A DNA stretch of 64,000 nt from positions 175,422 to 239,421 of the forward strand of contig NZ_JAMZEG020000005.1 in the NCBI RefSeq assembly GCF_024435075.2, read 5' to 3'. This document shows, one piece after another, positions 15,557 to 24,832 of the stretch. A program made the position numbers and the translations under genes. Under the pieces are notes generated by a model. That model searched no databases, was not told the origin of the DNA, and saw nothing but the letters and a program-made list of their open reading frames with translations. The stretch comes from Marinomonas maritima. Its GTDB lineage: Bacteria > Pseudomonadota > Gammaproteobacteria > Pseudomonadales > Marinomonadaceae. Numbering within the stretch: position 1 is the first letter of the stretch; each line of letters begins with the position of its first letter.

Positions 15557-16642
15557 TTAATTTGACTGAAATGGCATGGTTGTTTGAAACACTGAATGCT
15601 CAACGTCTTGGGCGTAAATATGCAGTGCATCGGGTAGGACACGTAAAGTCACGGGAGTCTGTTCAGACAGGTTTTGATCGTGTTCTGCCTGTATTGTGTG
15701 CTTCCCGCAGCGCACACTAATTCGATAATTATTGCCAAAAAAAGCACTTTGCTCGACGACACCTTTGATGATTAATCCATCGTTGCTTAAGTCATTTTCG
15801 GGATTTTGTTGAGTTGAGAGTGAAACGTTTTCACTACGAAAATACACACTTGAGGGTTTGCTTGGATTATCTAGCTGACCGCTAAGGTTTAAAGCGAAAG
15901 CGTCGTCCGATAATGGCCAATCGATGTGATTGTCTGCGCCCATAAAGTCGGCTACAAAAGGCGTGCTGGGGTGATGGTAAATTTCTTCTGGTGTCCCAAT
16001 CTGTTCGATTCGACCTTGGTTTAATACCGCAATGCGATCTGCCATGACTAAGGCTTCTTCTTGGTCATGGGTGACGATCAGCGAAGTAAAACCAAGTTGT
16101 TTCTGCAACGCTTTGATCTCGTGGCGTACGCTCAACCTGACTTTGGCGTCTAGGTTGGAAAGCGGCTCATCAAGCACCAATACATCGGGGCGAATCGCCA
16201 ACGCTCGCGCTAAGGCGACACGTTGACGCTGTCCGCCAGACAGCGCGGTGACTTTTTCGTTTTCTAATCCGTTAAGCTTTACGATGTCCAACAGTTCCGC
16301 CACGCGAACGTCTATCTCCGCGCGTTTTATCTTTTTCACTTTTAGGCCATAGGCAATATTTTGTGACACTGTCATGTGAGGCCATAGTGCGTAGCTTTGA
16401 AAAACCATGGTGATGTTGCGTTTTTCAGCAGGTAATTGAGAGATAGCACGCTGACCGGAGAAAATCTCACCGTGACTGACGGGAACAAAACCACACAGCG
16501 CATTCAACAACGTGGTTTTTCCACAGCCGGATGGGCCAAGTAAGGCAATCATTTCACCTTGCTCGACGTTCAAGTTGATGTTGTTCAAGATCAACTTATT
16601 ACCGTAGCCCGCTTGTAGATTTTCTATTTGTAAGTGCGCCAT
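15557..16642 (-). CDS. ABC transporter ATPase, PotA-like
   Basis: The ATPase (361 residues from ATG 16642) has Walker A GPSGCGKTTLL, signature LSGGQRQRVALARAL, Walker B VLVLDEPLSNLDAKVR and a C-terminal TOBE-type regulatory domain of about 120 residues. Start 16642 is chosen because TTGGAG lies just upstream and the product then begins MAHLQIENL like family members; the ATG at 16699 has no ribosome site and overlaps the operator region. It heads the operon, before the binding protein. Confidence 0.87.
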   Translation of the reverse strand: MAHLQIENLQAGYGNKLILNNINLNVEQGEMIALLGPSGCGKTTLLNALCGFVPVSHGEIFSGQRAISQLPAEKRNITMVFQSYALWPHMTVSQNIAYGLKVKKIKRAEIDVRVAELLDIVKLNGLENEKVTALSGGQRQRVALARALAIRPDVLVLDEPLSNLDAKVRLSVRHEIKALQKQLGFTSLIVTHDQEEALVMADRIAVLNQGRIEQIGTPEEIYHHPSTPFVADFMGADNHIDWPLSDDAFALNLSGQLDNPSKPSSVYFRSENVSLSTQQNPENDLSNDGLIIKGVVEQSAFFGNNYRISVRCGKHTIQAEHDQNLSEQTPVTLRVLPDALHIYAQDVEHSVFQTTMPFQSN

Positions 16643-16702
16643 GCCTTGCTCCAAGTGCAATAAAACGTTTGCCGGAGATCTTTTTTCACTTTTTTTCATG
16701 AA

Positions 16703-16718
16703 ATGAACACGTGTTCAT
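16703..16718. promoter_or_regulatory. Perfect palindrome, likely LacI-family operator
   Basis: ATGAACACGTGTTCAT is a perfect 16-bp palindrome with the central CG typical of LacI-family operators. It lies in the 181-base gap between the divergent ABC operon and the hydrolase-regulator-phosphatase operon, whose second gene is a LacI regulator. One site could control both arms. Confidence 0.65.
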
Positions 16719-16823
16719 CGTTCTGTAAAAAAAATGCAATCTATAACCGACATGATGGGTGCCTACTTTGTCGGATCTTTATGACAATTTAATTAAACTA
16801 AAAAGACATCTTGGTGAGACAGT

Positions 16824-17642
16824 ATGAAAATTGACGTAATTGGTTGTGGCAGCGCGTTCTCTCAACGCAACAATACCTCTTCCATTAGGATCATCGACTC
16901 ACAGCAAAACCAATGGCTCATCGACTGTGGACCGACGGTGCCAAGAGCTATTTGGCAACGTGATATTGGTGTGAATGACATACAGGTAATTTATTTTACG
17001 CACATTCATCCTGATCACAGTTCTGGGTTAGCAGCGCTGATTAACCAATGGAAAAGCTTTCAACGCACTGAGCCGCTGACCATTTTTTGCCAAACGGAAC
17101 AAAGAAAGCCATTGGAAGCGCTGGTGGCATTAGCGGTTTGGCCTGAAACAGAGGTGTGTTTCGAGATTCATTGGCAGGATATTCATGATGCTTTTGAGTG
17201 GAAGCATTGGCAGATTCGCACCGCCAATACACAACATGAAATGGCCAATCGAGCGATTCGAATTGAGATTGACCAGCAAACAGTATTTTTTAGCGGCGAC
17301 GGACGACCAACGGCCGCCAGCCAAGCATTAATGCTTGGTGCGGATATCGCTTTTCAAGAATGTGCGTCTTTTGATGCTTTGCCAGCAGACTCTTCTCATG
17401 GCGATTTACCCGACTGTGAACGATTACTAGCAGAAACGAGCGTCAAGGCGCTGGGGATTTATCATTGCTTTGATGCCGCGATTCCTAGTCTGCTTGGCGC
17501 CGTTCGGCATACGCCGAACTTATTTGTCAGCCAAGACGGTTTGGTTGTTGATTTGGACGATGATAATTATGTTCAGTGCACGCTGGATGCTACCTCAGTC
17601 GGTTTTATTCCGATGGGCTCCGTTTCAACAGAAAAGGAATAG
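16824..17642 (+). CDS. MBL-fold metal-dependent hydrolase (PhnP/RNase Z-like)
   Basis: A 272-residue metallo-beta-lactamase-fold protein with the metal-binding THIHPDH motif (about 58-64), a later FSGDGRP aspartate and a C-terminal histidine (YHCFD). The N-terminal MKIDVIGCGSAF and the overall layout resemble PhnP phosphodiesterases and RNase Z. Its partner genes encode an inositol-monophosphatase-like enzyme and an ABC importer, so a phosphodiester substrate is plausible. RNase Z function is unlikely because the gene is in a regulated uptake cluster. Confidence 0.8.
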   Translation: MKIDVIGCGSAFSQRNNTSSIRIIDSQQNQWLIDCGPTVPRAIWQRDIGVNDIQVIYFTHIHPDHSSGLAALINQWKSFQRTEPLTIFCQTEQRKPLEALVALAVWPETEVCFEIHWQDIHDAFEWKHWQIRTANTQHEMANRAIRIEIDQQTVFFSGDGRPTAASQALMLGADIAFQECASFDALPADSSHGDLPDCERLLAETSVKALGIYHCFDAAIPSLLGAVRHTPNLFVSQDGLVVDLDDDNYVQCTLDATSVGFIPMGSVSTEKE

Positions 17643-17646
17643 AAAA

Positions 17647-18696
17647 TTGACGAATACTCGAAAAAGAGGCTCAGTCACGGCGGAAGATGTCGCGAAACTC
17701 GCCGGTGTCTCGCGCGCTGCCGTGTCTCGTACATTCAGTAATAACGGCAGCGTCGCGCGCGAGACGCGCGAAAAAATAGTAAAAGCCGCCAATGAACTCG
17801 GCTACCAAGTGAATTTTTTGGCGCAAGGATTAAACCGTAAACGCAGTCAGTTAATCGGCGTTGTGGTCGCGCGCTTAAGCGATCCTTTTCGCAGTAGTTT
17901 GTTAGAAGGCTTATTGAGCGAAATCCAACGAAAGGGTTATCAAGCGCTGGTAACGGAGGTGCGGGATGATGACGAATTAGAAATGACCATTCGACGTTTT
18001 ACGCAATTTCGAGTGTCTGGGGTCATTGTCACATCGGGGCAGCCGCCAGCGAATTTAGTCAAAGAGTGCGTTCAACACAATATTCCAGTCGTTGGCATTA
18101 ATCGTCATATGGACATTCCCGACGTGGATTTTGTTTGTTCGGATAACCACATGGCGGCGGTGCTCGTATCGGAGCAATTGATTCGCTCTGGTTGTTCTCG
18201 TGTGGGCTGGTTGAACTATGAAAATTCGACGTGGTCTGGCATTAATCGAGGCGACCTGTTTCGTCGTATCATGATGGAAGAAAATGCGTTTGATGAGGCT
18301 GATTTTGTTGAAATAACCGCGCAAATCGATGGTTACGAAGGTGGTAGAGACGCCGCTCATGTTTTTTGTAAGCAAGGACAACGTGTTGATGGTATTTTTT
18401 GCGCCAACGCTCAACTTGCGTGCGGTTTTTTAGATGGCATGCGTGAAAATGGCTTTGATGCGCCAAACGATTTTCACATTATTGGTTTTGATAATACGCT
18501 TCAAACGACGCAATACAGCTACCGATTAACAACGATTCATCAAGACGTACAGCAAACCGCACAGCGGGTTTTGACTTGCTTGGAAGCACGAGGACAAGAT
18601 CCACATATTCGTCAGCGTTTCGAAGAAATCCCCGTGAAATTAATGATTAGAAACACATCGCCAGATGTGGGTTCAATGAATAAAAGGATGCCATAG
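17647..18696 (+). CDS. LacI-family transcriptional regulator (TTG start)
   Basis: A 349-residue LacI/GalR regulator: HTH VTAEDVAKLAGVSRAAVSRTFSNNGSVARETR at about 9-40 followed by a periplasmic-binding-like effector domain (LIGVVVARLSDPFRSSLLEGLL). The frame is open far upstream, into the hydrolase gene, but the HTH position and AAAGGAAT just before TTG 17647 fix the start there. It follows the hydrolase stop by four bases. A perfect palindrome at 16703-16718 is its likely operator. Confidence 0.87.
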   Translation: MTNTRKRGSVTAEDVAKLAGVSRAAVSRTFSNNGSVARETREKIVKAANELGYQVNFLAQGLNRKRSQLIGVVVARLSDPFRSSLLEGLLSEIQRKGYQALVTEVRDDDELEMTIRRFTQFRVSGVIVTSGQPPANLVKECVQHNIPVVGINRHMDIPDVDFVCSDNHMAAVLVSEQLIRSGCSRVGWLNYENSTWSGINRGDLFRRIMMEENAFDEADFVEITAQIDGYEGGRDAAHVFCKQGQRVDGIFCANAQLACGFLDGMRENGFDAPNDFHIIGFDNTLQTTQYSYRLTTIHQDVQQTAQRVLTCLEARGQDPHIRQRFEEIPVKLMIRNTSPDVGSMNKRMP

Positions 18697-18697
18697 A

Positions 18698-19465
18698 ATG
18701 GAAAATGAATACCAAATTTTAGAATCGGCAATTAAGAAAGCCGGAAGGCGTGCTCAGATTATTCGCCAGTCTGGATTGTCGGTCACGGTCAAAGGGCGAC
18801 AAGATTTCGTTTCTGAAGCGGACGTGAGCGTAGAAAACGAGCTTAAAGAGGTGATCCATGCCTTGTTTCCTGAGGATGGTTTTTTAGGAGAAGAAAGTGG
18901 TTTGGTTCTAGGGACGGTTACGAAGAAAAGTGGTGTTTGGGTGATCGACCCAATCGACGGCACAACAAACTACCTTCAAGGCATGGACTATTGGTGTATT
19001 TCCGTCGCTTACGTGATTAATGACGTTATTCAACTTGGCTTTGTTTACGCACCGGACAGAGACGAATTTTTCTTCGCGCAGCGAGGTAAAGGCGCGTATC
19101 TAAATGGTGCTTCACTCACGATCCAAGAGCCTGAAAAGGGGCAAGCCATTATTGGTGTCGGGCGCTCTAATCGTCGGCCATTGCAGGCGTATTTTGATCT
19201 TCTTGTGGTGTTGGATACGAACAATGTCGAGCATCGACGTTTTGGCGCTGGCGCTTTAATGCTGGCTCATGTTGCTTCAGGGTTGGTGCATGGCTATTTC
19301 GAATCTCATCTCAATAGTTGGGATGCTCTAGCGGGTCTGTTACTGATTGAAGAGGCGGGAGGTCGAGTGCCTAACTTTCTTGAAAATGATGGGTTATTGA
19401 ATGGGAATCCAGTGTGGGCAGCGAGTTCACAGTTGTGGCTGGATTTGAATTATGTGCTTAATTAG
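18698..19465 (+). CDS. Inositol monophosphatase-family phosphatase
   Basis: A 255-residue member of the lithium-sensitive phosphatase superfamily. Metal-site motifs are visible: GEESG (about 66-70), WVIDPIDGTTNY (about 83-95) and WDALAGLLLIEEAGG near 207. The family removes phosphate from myo-inositol phosphates, fructose bisphosphate, histidinol phosphate or PAP. It begins one base after the LacI gene and is the last gene of the divergent operon, consistent with dephosphorylating an imported compound. Confidence 0.85.
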   Translation: MENEYQILESAIKKAGRRAQIIRQSGLSVTVKGRQDFVSEADVSVENELKEVIHALFPEDGFLGEESGLVLGTVTKKSGVWVIDPIDGTTNYLQGMDYWCISVAYVINDVIQLGFVYAPDRDEFFFAQRGKGAYLNGASLTIQEPEKGQAIIGVGRSNRRPLQAYFDLLVVLDTNNVEHRRFGAGALMLAHVASGLVHGYFESHLNSWDALAGLLLIEEAGGRVPNFLENDGLLNGNPVWAASSQLWLDLNYVLN

Positions 19466-19595
19466 GTAAATAAAAATCGCTGTACAAAAAACATACAAAA
19501 AACATTGAGTGTTATCTTGTTTTGCTTTGGGTTCTCGCGTATTTATGTCTGTTAGCCCTAATATTATATAAGAATGCTCTTTAGTGGATATTTGT

Positions 19596-20987
19596 ATGGA
19601 TATAAGCCCAAAGGATGACATTCGGTTAGAAGATGTTCTAAACACCACTCCTGTTGCTGTTGGTTGGTCTAGTGTTTCTTCCGGCCGTATTGAATACGTA
19701 AACAAGGCCTTTCGCGATCTTTTCGGTTATACCTTAGATGATATACCTGATATTGAAAGTTGGTATTCGAGTGTGTCATCAAAACCTCAATACTATCAAG
19801 ATGTCATAGAACCTTGGATCAAGGAATGCCAAGAAAGCGATGTCGCGCATGCATTAAAGACAATGCTGCATTGCAAAGATCGTTCGCTCAAGCAAGTCAG
19901 CGTGACTTTTTCTTTGGTGGGAGACAAGCGGCTTTGGTACTTCAGTGATATTACTGATTATTGGGTTGCTGAAAAAAGACTGCGTGCACGCAGTGAAATG
20001 CTCGAGATGGTCGCAAAGAGCTCTGCATTAAAAGATATTCTTAATGTTATTGTGAAACAGATTCAACAAGAAAGCCCCTTCTCATTATGCAGTGTTTTAT
20101 TATTTGATAAAGCCAATCAATGTTTAAAGCTCGGCGCCGCACCGGATCTTCCTGATTTTTATAATAACGCGATTGATGGCATTAAAATTGGTGCGAATGT
20201 TGGTTCTTGCGGTACCGCGGCTCACTTAGGAGAGCGTGTTATTGTTGACAACATTCATACGCATCGATATTGGAAAAACTTCACTCAGCTTGCTCGCGAA
20301 GCGGATGTTGCGGCTTGCTGGTCGGACCCTATTATGTCCTCTAAAGGCGACTTATTAGGCACGTTTGCTATTTATAAACGTTTCTCTTCTTCTCCGACAG
20401 ACAAAGATTTCGAACTTATTAACTTCGCGAGTAATTTGGCGAGTATTGCCATTGAGAACTTTAGGGCGCAGGAAGAACTTGAGCGAAGAGCGCACTTCGA
20501 TCATTTAACTGGACTGGCAAACCGAAGACAATTTTTTGAAAAATGCGAAATTATTCTTAATCAATCGAGGGAAGCTCATTCATCTTTAGCGATTATTATG
20601 ATGGATGTGGACCATTTTAAACAAATAAACGATGATTATGGTCATAAATCGGGTGATTTAGCGTTACAGCAGCTTGCAGAAACGAGTATGTCTATTTTGC
20701 GAAAAGAAGATCTAATCGCCCGAATTGGAGGAGAAGAGTTCGCTATTTTATTACCCCTTACAGGGAAAAAAGAAGCCTTACTAATCGCTGAGAGGCTGCG
20801 CTCAAACATTGAAAGCTGCCGCTTACTTAGCCCAGATAATGAAAAGATTCATATTACGGTGTCGTTGGGCGTGGCGTTTAAACAAGGCGGTCGTAGTTCG
20901 GTCGATGAGTTATTAAATAAAGCCGATAAAGCCTTGTATCGATCCAAAGCGTTAGGTCGAAATTGTGTATATCTTTTAGAGGATTGA
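19596..20987 (+). CDS. PAS-GAF-GGDEF diguanylate cyclase
   Basis: About 463 residues without membrane segments. A PAS-like domain (about 10-125) is followed by a GAF domain (about 140-290) and a GGDEF domain (about 300-463). The active-site loop reads RIGGEEF, an active GGEEF variant, with MDVDHFKQINDDYGH for substrate binding, so it should make c-di-GMP in the cytoplasm. An inhibitory RxxD site is not obvious. ATG 19596 is used; a GTG four codons earlier (19584) is possible. It stands alone. Confidence 0.85.
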   Translation: MDISPKDDIRLEDVLNTTPVAVGWSSVSSGRIEYVNKAFRDLFGYTLDDIPDIESWYSSVSSKPQYYQDVIEPWIKECQESDVAHALKTMLHCKDRSLKQVSVTFSLVGDKRLWYFSDITDYWVAEKRLRARSEMLEMVAKSSALKDILNVIVKQIQQESPFSLCSVLLFDKANQCLKLGAAPDLPDFYNNAIDGIKIGANVGSCGTAAHLGERVIVDNIHTHRYWKNFTQLAREADVAACWSDPIMSSKGDLLGTFAIYKRFSSSPTDKDFELINFASNLASIAIENFRAQEELERRAHFDHLTGLANRRQFFEKCEIILNQSREAHSSLAIIMMDVDHFKQINDDYGHKSGDLALQQLAETSMSILRKEDLIARIGGEEFAILLPLTGKKEALLIAERLRSNIESCRLLSPDNEKIHITVSLGVAFKQGGRSSVDELLNKADKALYRSKALGRNCVYLLED

Positions 20988-21243
20988 AGCGATTCACACA
21001 CTGTCTAGCGTCATATACTAACAAAGCTACTTCTGTTTATTTTTTTGATTCCCCCTTATGCAAAAATGTATTGGGTTGAAACGATAGGAGTTGTAACGCG
21101 GTGAATACTAGAAAGTGCGGTATAATATTCGGCGAGAAGTGAAGTTAGTGATAGGCGTTATAAAACGGCATTGAGTCGTTGTCTTAGCTTGAGTGCTAAC
21201 TTTGTATATTTCGCAGTTTACGCCTTTCAGGATATTGCTTTTT

Positions 21244-21783
21244 ATGCCCAAGACATCATCAGCCACTCGCCCAAAAAATCAATCTAGTGGTTATTTGAGG
21301 GGCTACAGTGAGCAAATTCAACGTCAAGTAGAGGCGTTGCTAGACACGGAAAAAACTGGCGAGCTATTACTTAAAAAATACCCTAAAGCACATGAGCTAA
21401 GTGGCACCCGCCCGCTCTATGAATATGCAATAGAGCTAAAAAATCATTTTATGCGCAGCTCTTCTCCCATCAGTAAAGTGATCTATGACGATAAAATTCA
21501 CGTTATCAACAATGCGCTTGGTTTGCATACCTATGTGTCTCGTATGCAAGGCAATAAACTGAAAGCAAAGCATGAAATTCGTATTGCTTCTTTGTTCCGA
21601 AATACACCAGAACCGTTACTAAAAATGATATTGGTGCACGAGTTGGCTCACTTACGTGAAAAAGAACACAACAAAGCTTTTTATAAGCTTTGTTGTTATA
21701 TGGAGCCTGATTACCATCAATTAGAATTCGATCTACGGCTGTACTTGAGTCATCGAGATCGATTTGGTGATCTTTGGGGGTAG
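21244..21783 (+). CDS. YgjP-like zinc-metallopeptidase-domain protein
   Basis: A 179-residue protein with the zinc-binding HELAHLREKEHNKAFY motif (about 135-150), as in the YgjP/WLM (DUF45-like) family. These resemble SprT-type proteins and their physiological role is poorly defined. ATG 21244 with AGGA 11 bases upstream is preferred over a GTG at 21193. The gene is convergent with yhhQ, three bases away from its stop. Confidence 0.75.
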   Translation: MPKTSSATRPKNQSSGYLRGYSEQIQRQVEALLDTEKTGELLLKKYPKAHELSGTRPLYEYAIELKNHFMRSSSPISKVIYDDKIHVINNALGLHTYVSRMQGNKLKAKHEIRIASLFRNTPEPLLKMILVHELAHLREKEHNKAFYKLCCYMEPDYHQLEFDLRLYLSHRDRFGDLWG

Positions 21784-21785
21784 GC

Positions 21786-22457
21786 TTACTGTTTGGCGCT
21801 TGCCAACGTAAAGTCTGGTTTAATCGTGGTGATTCTTTTTTCCAAATAGTTAAGCAGTATTCCGTACATTGGAATGAATAATCCAAGGCTGACAATCAGC
21901 TTAAACGCAAAATCCGCCAGTGCAATCTCTTGCCAATGCTGTGCCATGAAAGGGTCTGGGCTCTGGTAGAAAGCGATACCAAAGAACGCCAATGTATCCA
22001 AGCCATTCCCAAATAACGTGGATGCCGCTGGTGCAATCCACCATTTTTTAAGTTGGCGAAGGCGATTAAATACTTGAATATCAAGTACCTGACCAAGTAA
22101 ATACGCCAAAAGACTGGCTATCGCAATTCGTCCTACAAACCCATTGAATGAGGACAAGGTCTCAATTCCCTGAAACGCCCCTTGAGCGAACAAAACAGAC
22201 AAAACGTACGATACGATTAGTGAGGGGATCATCACTAAAAAAATGATTTTACGTGCTAATGACGCACCGAAAATCCGTACTGTTAAGTCGGTTGCTAAAA
22301 AGATAAAAGGGAAGGTAAACGCACCCCAAGTGGTATGGAACCCTAGAATAGTAAAGGGGATTTGTACTAAGTAATTGCTCGAAGCAATAATTAGCAGGTG
22401 AAACATCGCAAGATAAAGCAAAGCTTTAGCTTGTTGCTCTGTAGTGAACGTACTCAT
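21786..22457 (-). CDS. yhhQ: YhhQ/VUT-family queuosine precursor transporter
   Basis: A 223-residue polytopic protein matching YhhQ (vitamin uptake transporter, VUT family): FHTTWGAFTFPFIFLATDLTVRIFG near residue 40-65 and ASTLFGNGLDTLAFFGIAFY near 145-165. In E. coli it imports the queuosine precursors preQ0 and preQ1. The leader of this gene contains a long hairpin at 22549-22580. Confidence 0.85.
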   Translation of the reverse strand: MSTFTTEQQAKALLYLAMFHLLIIASSNYLVQIPFTILGFHTTWGAFTFPFIFLATDLTVRIFGASLARKIIFLVMIPSLIVSYVLSVLFAQGAFQGIETLSSFNGFVGRIAIASLLAYLLGQVLDIQVFNRLRQLKKWWIAPAASTLFGNGLDTLAFFGIAFYQSPDPFMAQHWQEIALADFAFKLIVSLGLFIPMYGILLNYLEKRITTIKPDFTLASAKQ

Positions 22458-22548
22458 ATTGTGGCCTTTTTCGTTTGATTGGGGTGAGGGAACCCAAATA
22501 TAGGTGTTCGATTGTTGAAACGAACCGTCTGTTTTGATTAATTTTTTA

Positions 22549-22580
22549 CTCCGTATTCGACCAGTTGACCAAATACGGAG
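22549..22580 (-). promoter_or_regulatory. Hairpin in the yhhQ leader
   Basis: CTCCGTATT (22549-22557) is exactly complementary to AATACGGAG (22572-22580) with a 14-base loop. It lies about 90-125 bases upstream of the yhhQ start, inside the likely leader. On the yhhQ strand it is followed by an A run, so it is not a terminator for that strand. It does not fit a preQ1 riboswitch that I recognise. Confidence 0.35.
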
Positions 22581-22678
22581 CGGAATTATACATTAAATAT
22601 CTGGTTAAAAAAGAGTCATATAGAAAAAACACGAATAGTCATGAGCAATAACAGAAAGCATTCATCGCCCTCACGCTA

Positions 22679-23176
22679 TTAAGGTTTTAATCTGAGAGGA
22701 TAACCTATGCGTGAAATGCAATTATGATAAAACCACCCGAACAGAATAATAATCAAACACCCAGACAAAACTGGCGTGAATAAAAAATCCCACGATACGT
22801 TGAGCGACAGTACTAAGATTGGGTTCGCCCCCGCTGGAGGGTGCAGAGTATTTGTTAGCATCATCAAAGAAACGCCTAACCCAACGCTGATGGCGATGCT
22901 TATGGGCGTCACTTCCCAATAATACAAAGTGATTAGGCCAATGGCCGTTGTCAGTAGGTGTCCTCCGAGGATATTTTTAGGTTGCGCTAATGGGCTTTTG
23001 GGTAATGCAAACAGAATAACCATGGTTGCGCCAAAAGGCGCCATGATTCCAAGGTATGAAGGCGCTATTTGTGCGCCTTGTGCCATGATAAAAATGCAGA
23101 CTGTCGCCCCCATGCCCGCCAAAAAAACAGTAAAAATCCGAGAGCGATAAAGTGCAGTAAACCGATGTAATCGCAT
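22679..23176 (-). CDS. HPP-family membrane protein
   Basis: A 165-residue protein with four to five membrane segments and the signature HPPAGANPI (about 118-126) that names the HPP family. Plant chloroplast members transport nitrite; bacterial roles are unclear. It is divergent from a TetR gene across a palindrome-containing gap, so it is probably repressed by that regulator. Confidence 0.85.
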   Translation of the reverse strand: MRLHRFTALYRSRIFTVFLAGMGATVCIFIMAQGAQIAPSYLGIMAPFGATMVILFALPKSPLAQPKNILGGHLLTTAIGLITLYYWEVTPISIAISVGLGVSLMMLTNTLHPPAGANPILVLSLNVSWDFLFTPVLSGCLIIILFGWFYHNCISRIGYPLRLKP

Positions 23177-23205
23177 GACTAAGTCCTTTATTTGAGTGGG
23201 CTATG

Positions 23206-23251
23206 AGGTATACCGATCTGTCTCTATTATGGTAGACAACTCTGTATACCT
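23206..23251. promoter_or_regulatory. TetR-type operator region
   Basis: AGGTATAC (23206-23213) recurs inverted as GTATACCT (23244-23251). The right part, GGTAGACAACTCTGTATACC (23231-23250), is itself an imperfect palindrome with GGTA-ACA half-sites. It sits between the HPP gene and the TetR gene. Binding is inferred. Confidence 0.5.
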
Positions 23252-23287
23252 GTGTCAATATTCTTTTAAAGCAAGAGGGGGAAAGTA

Positions 23288-23842
23288 ATGTCTAAACCTG
23301 ATTTATTGATACATACGGCGTTTAAACTTTTTTACGAGCATGGCATTCATGCTGTGGGCGTCAATGCCATTTTGGCGGAAACAGGGGTGGCAAAAAAAAC
23401 GCTCTATCGTCACTTTGGCAGCAAAGATGCTTTGGTCGAAGCGGTGCTTATTTATAGAGATCAGGTCTTTATGGATTGGCTTATATCAAGAATGATGGCA
23501 GCAGGAGAGGGTAAATCGGCGATTTTGGCGTTATTTGATGCTCTTGATGATTGGTTTCATGACAGGGTGGATGTTTTGTTGCCTTTTAAAGGCTGCTTTT
23601 TTGTGAAGGCAAATGGTGCGTTTTCGAATCATGCCGTGAATGATTTGTGCCAAAAGCATAAACAGAATATTACGTCTTTTATTCAAGCTAATCTGGTTGG
23701 TTGTTCGTCTATGTTGGCGCCATCGGATTTGGCCCAAAGTATCAGCGTATTAAAAGAAGGGGCTATTTCACAAGCCTATGTTGCGGGTGACCTAGAAGCG
23801 GCTAAGAGAGCAAAAGCCATGGCTGTTGCTCTCTTAGGATAA
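23288..23842 (+). CDS. TetR/AcrR-family transcriptional regulator
   Basis: A 184-residue regulator with a TetR N-terminal HTH (FYEHGIHAVGVNAILAETGVAKKTLYRHFGSKDALV, about 14-48) and a helical ligand domain. GGGGGAAAGTA precedes the ATG. The divergent HPP gene and the shared palindromes make it a likely local repressor. Ligand unknown. Confidence 0.88.
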   Translation: MSKPDLLIHTAFKLFYEHGIHAVGVNAILAETGVAKKTLYRHFGSKDALVEAVLIYRDQVFMDWLISRMMAAGEGKSAILALFDALDDWFHDRVDVLLPFKGCFFVKANGAFSNHAVNDLCQKHKQNITSFIQANLVGCSSMLAPSDLAQSISVLKEGAISQAYVAGDLEAAKRAKAMAVALLG

Positions 23843-23869
23843 TATGAAAAATCTGTGTCTATTTTTAGA

Positions 23870-24727
23870 CTAATCTTCGTCGTCGGTCGTATTGATTCGG
23901 GCTAAGCGTTCTTGCTCTTCTTCAAACGCTTCTTTAATTTCCGACAGAACAGAATCTACATCGGCTTCTTCGGTTGGCTCATCAAATAAACCGGTTAGTA
24001 CCGTTTCTGTTGTTAGCTTACCGGCTTCAAATAATGACCAAATTTCTTTGGCGTATTTTGTTTCCAGCAACTCGGGTGCTGACATGCCGTAGTAGTTACG
24101 CATGTTGTTGATATCGCGCTCTAGCATCCATTCCGCATTATTGTTTGCAGCGGCATCAACGGCTTGAGGTAAATCAATGATGACAGGGCCATGAGAATCA
24201 ACCAGTACGTTGAATTCAGATAAGTCACCATGAATTAAACCAGCACACAGCATGCGTACAATGTCTTTTATAATGGTGTCATGATCTCGTTTGGCTTGTT
24301 CTTCACTAAGAACTACGTCATTCAAGCGAGGAGCGACTTCGCCGCTGTCGTCAGTGACAAGCTCCATTAGCAAGACGCCATCAAAGCAACCGTAAGGCGT
24401 AGGCGCACGAACACCCGCAGCGGCTAAGCGATATAACGCATCCACTTCCGCATTCTGCCAGAGGTTTTCTTGCTCATCTCGGCCAAACTTGGAGCCCTTT
24501 TCCATTGCTCGTGAGCGTCGGCTATTGCGAACTTTTCGACCTTCTCTGTATTGAACGGCTTGCTTAAAACTGCGCTTACCGGCTTCTTTATAGACTTTCG
24601 CGCAGCGGATTTCTGATCCACAGCGGACTACATAGACAGTCGCTTCTTTTCCGCTCATTAATTGTCGAAGGACTTCGTCTATTAAGCCATCTTCGATGAG
24701 GGGTTGTATTCTTTTAGGGATTTTCAT
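23870..24727 (-). CDS. RIO1-family protein kinase-like protein
   Basis: A 285-residue RIO kinase fold: ATP lysine in CAKVYKE, the catalytic loop HGDLSEFNVLV (with D and N), and the metal-binding aspartate in VIIDLPQAVD. The C-terminal 50 residues are acidic. Bacterial RIO proteins are atypical Ser/Thr kinases with few known targets. ATG 24727 is used; a TTG ten codons upstream would extend the frame without a ribosome site. Confidence 0.85.
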   Translation of the reverse strand: MKIPKRIQPLIEDGLIDEVLRQLMSGKEATVYVVRCGSEIRCAKVYKEAGKRSFKQAVQYREGRKVRNSRRSRAMEKGSKFGRDEQENLWQNAEVDALYRLAAAGVRAPTPYGCFDGVLLMELVTDDSGEVAPRLNDVVLSEEQAKRDHDTIIKDIVRMLCAGLIHGDLSEFNVLVDSHGPVIIDLPQAVDAAANNNAEWMLERDINNMRNYYGMSAPELLETKYAKEIWSLFEAGKLTTETVLTGLFDEPTEEADVDSVLSEIKEAFEEEQERLARINTTDDED

Positions 24728-24832
24728 GCGGCTCGTTATACAGTGATTAGATGACAAATGAAACTACCAGAAATAGAAATTAGACTATATTTCTGATGAG
24801 GCGAAATCATTTTTACCCTTTCATCATTAGGG

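Noticed and set aside
17470..17646. 59-codon upstream extension of the LacI gene
   Set aside because: Overlaps the hydrolase gene out of frame and the HTH normally sits at the extreme N-terminus.
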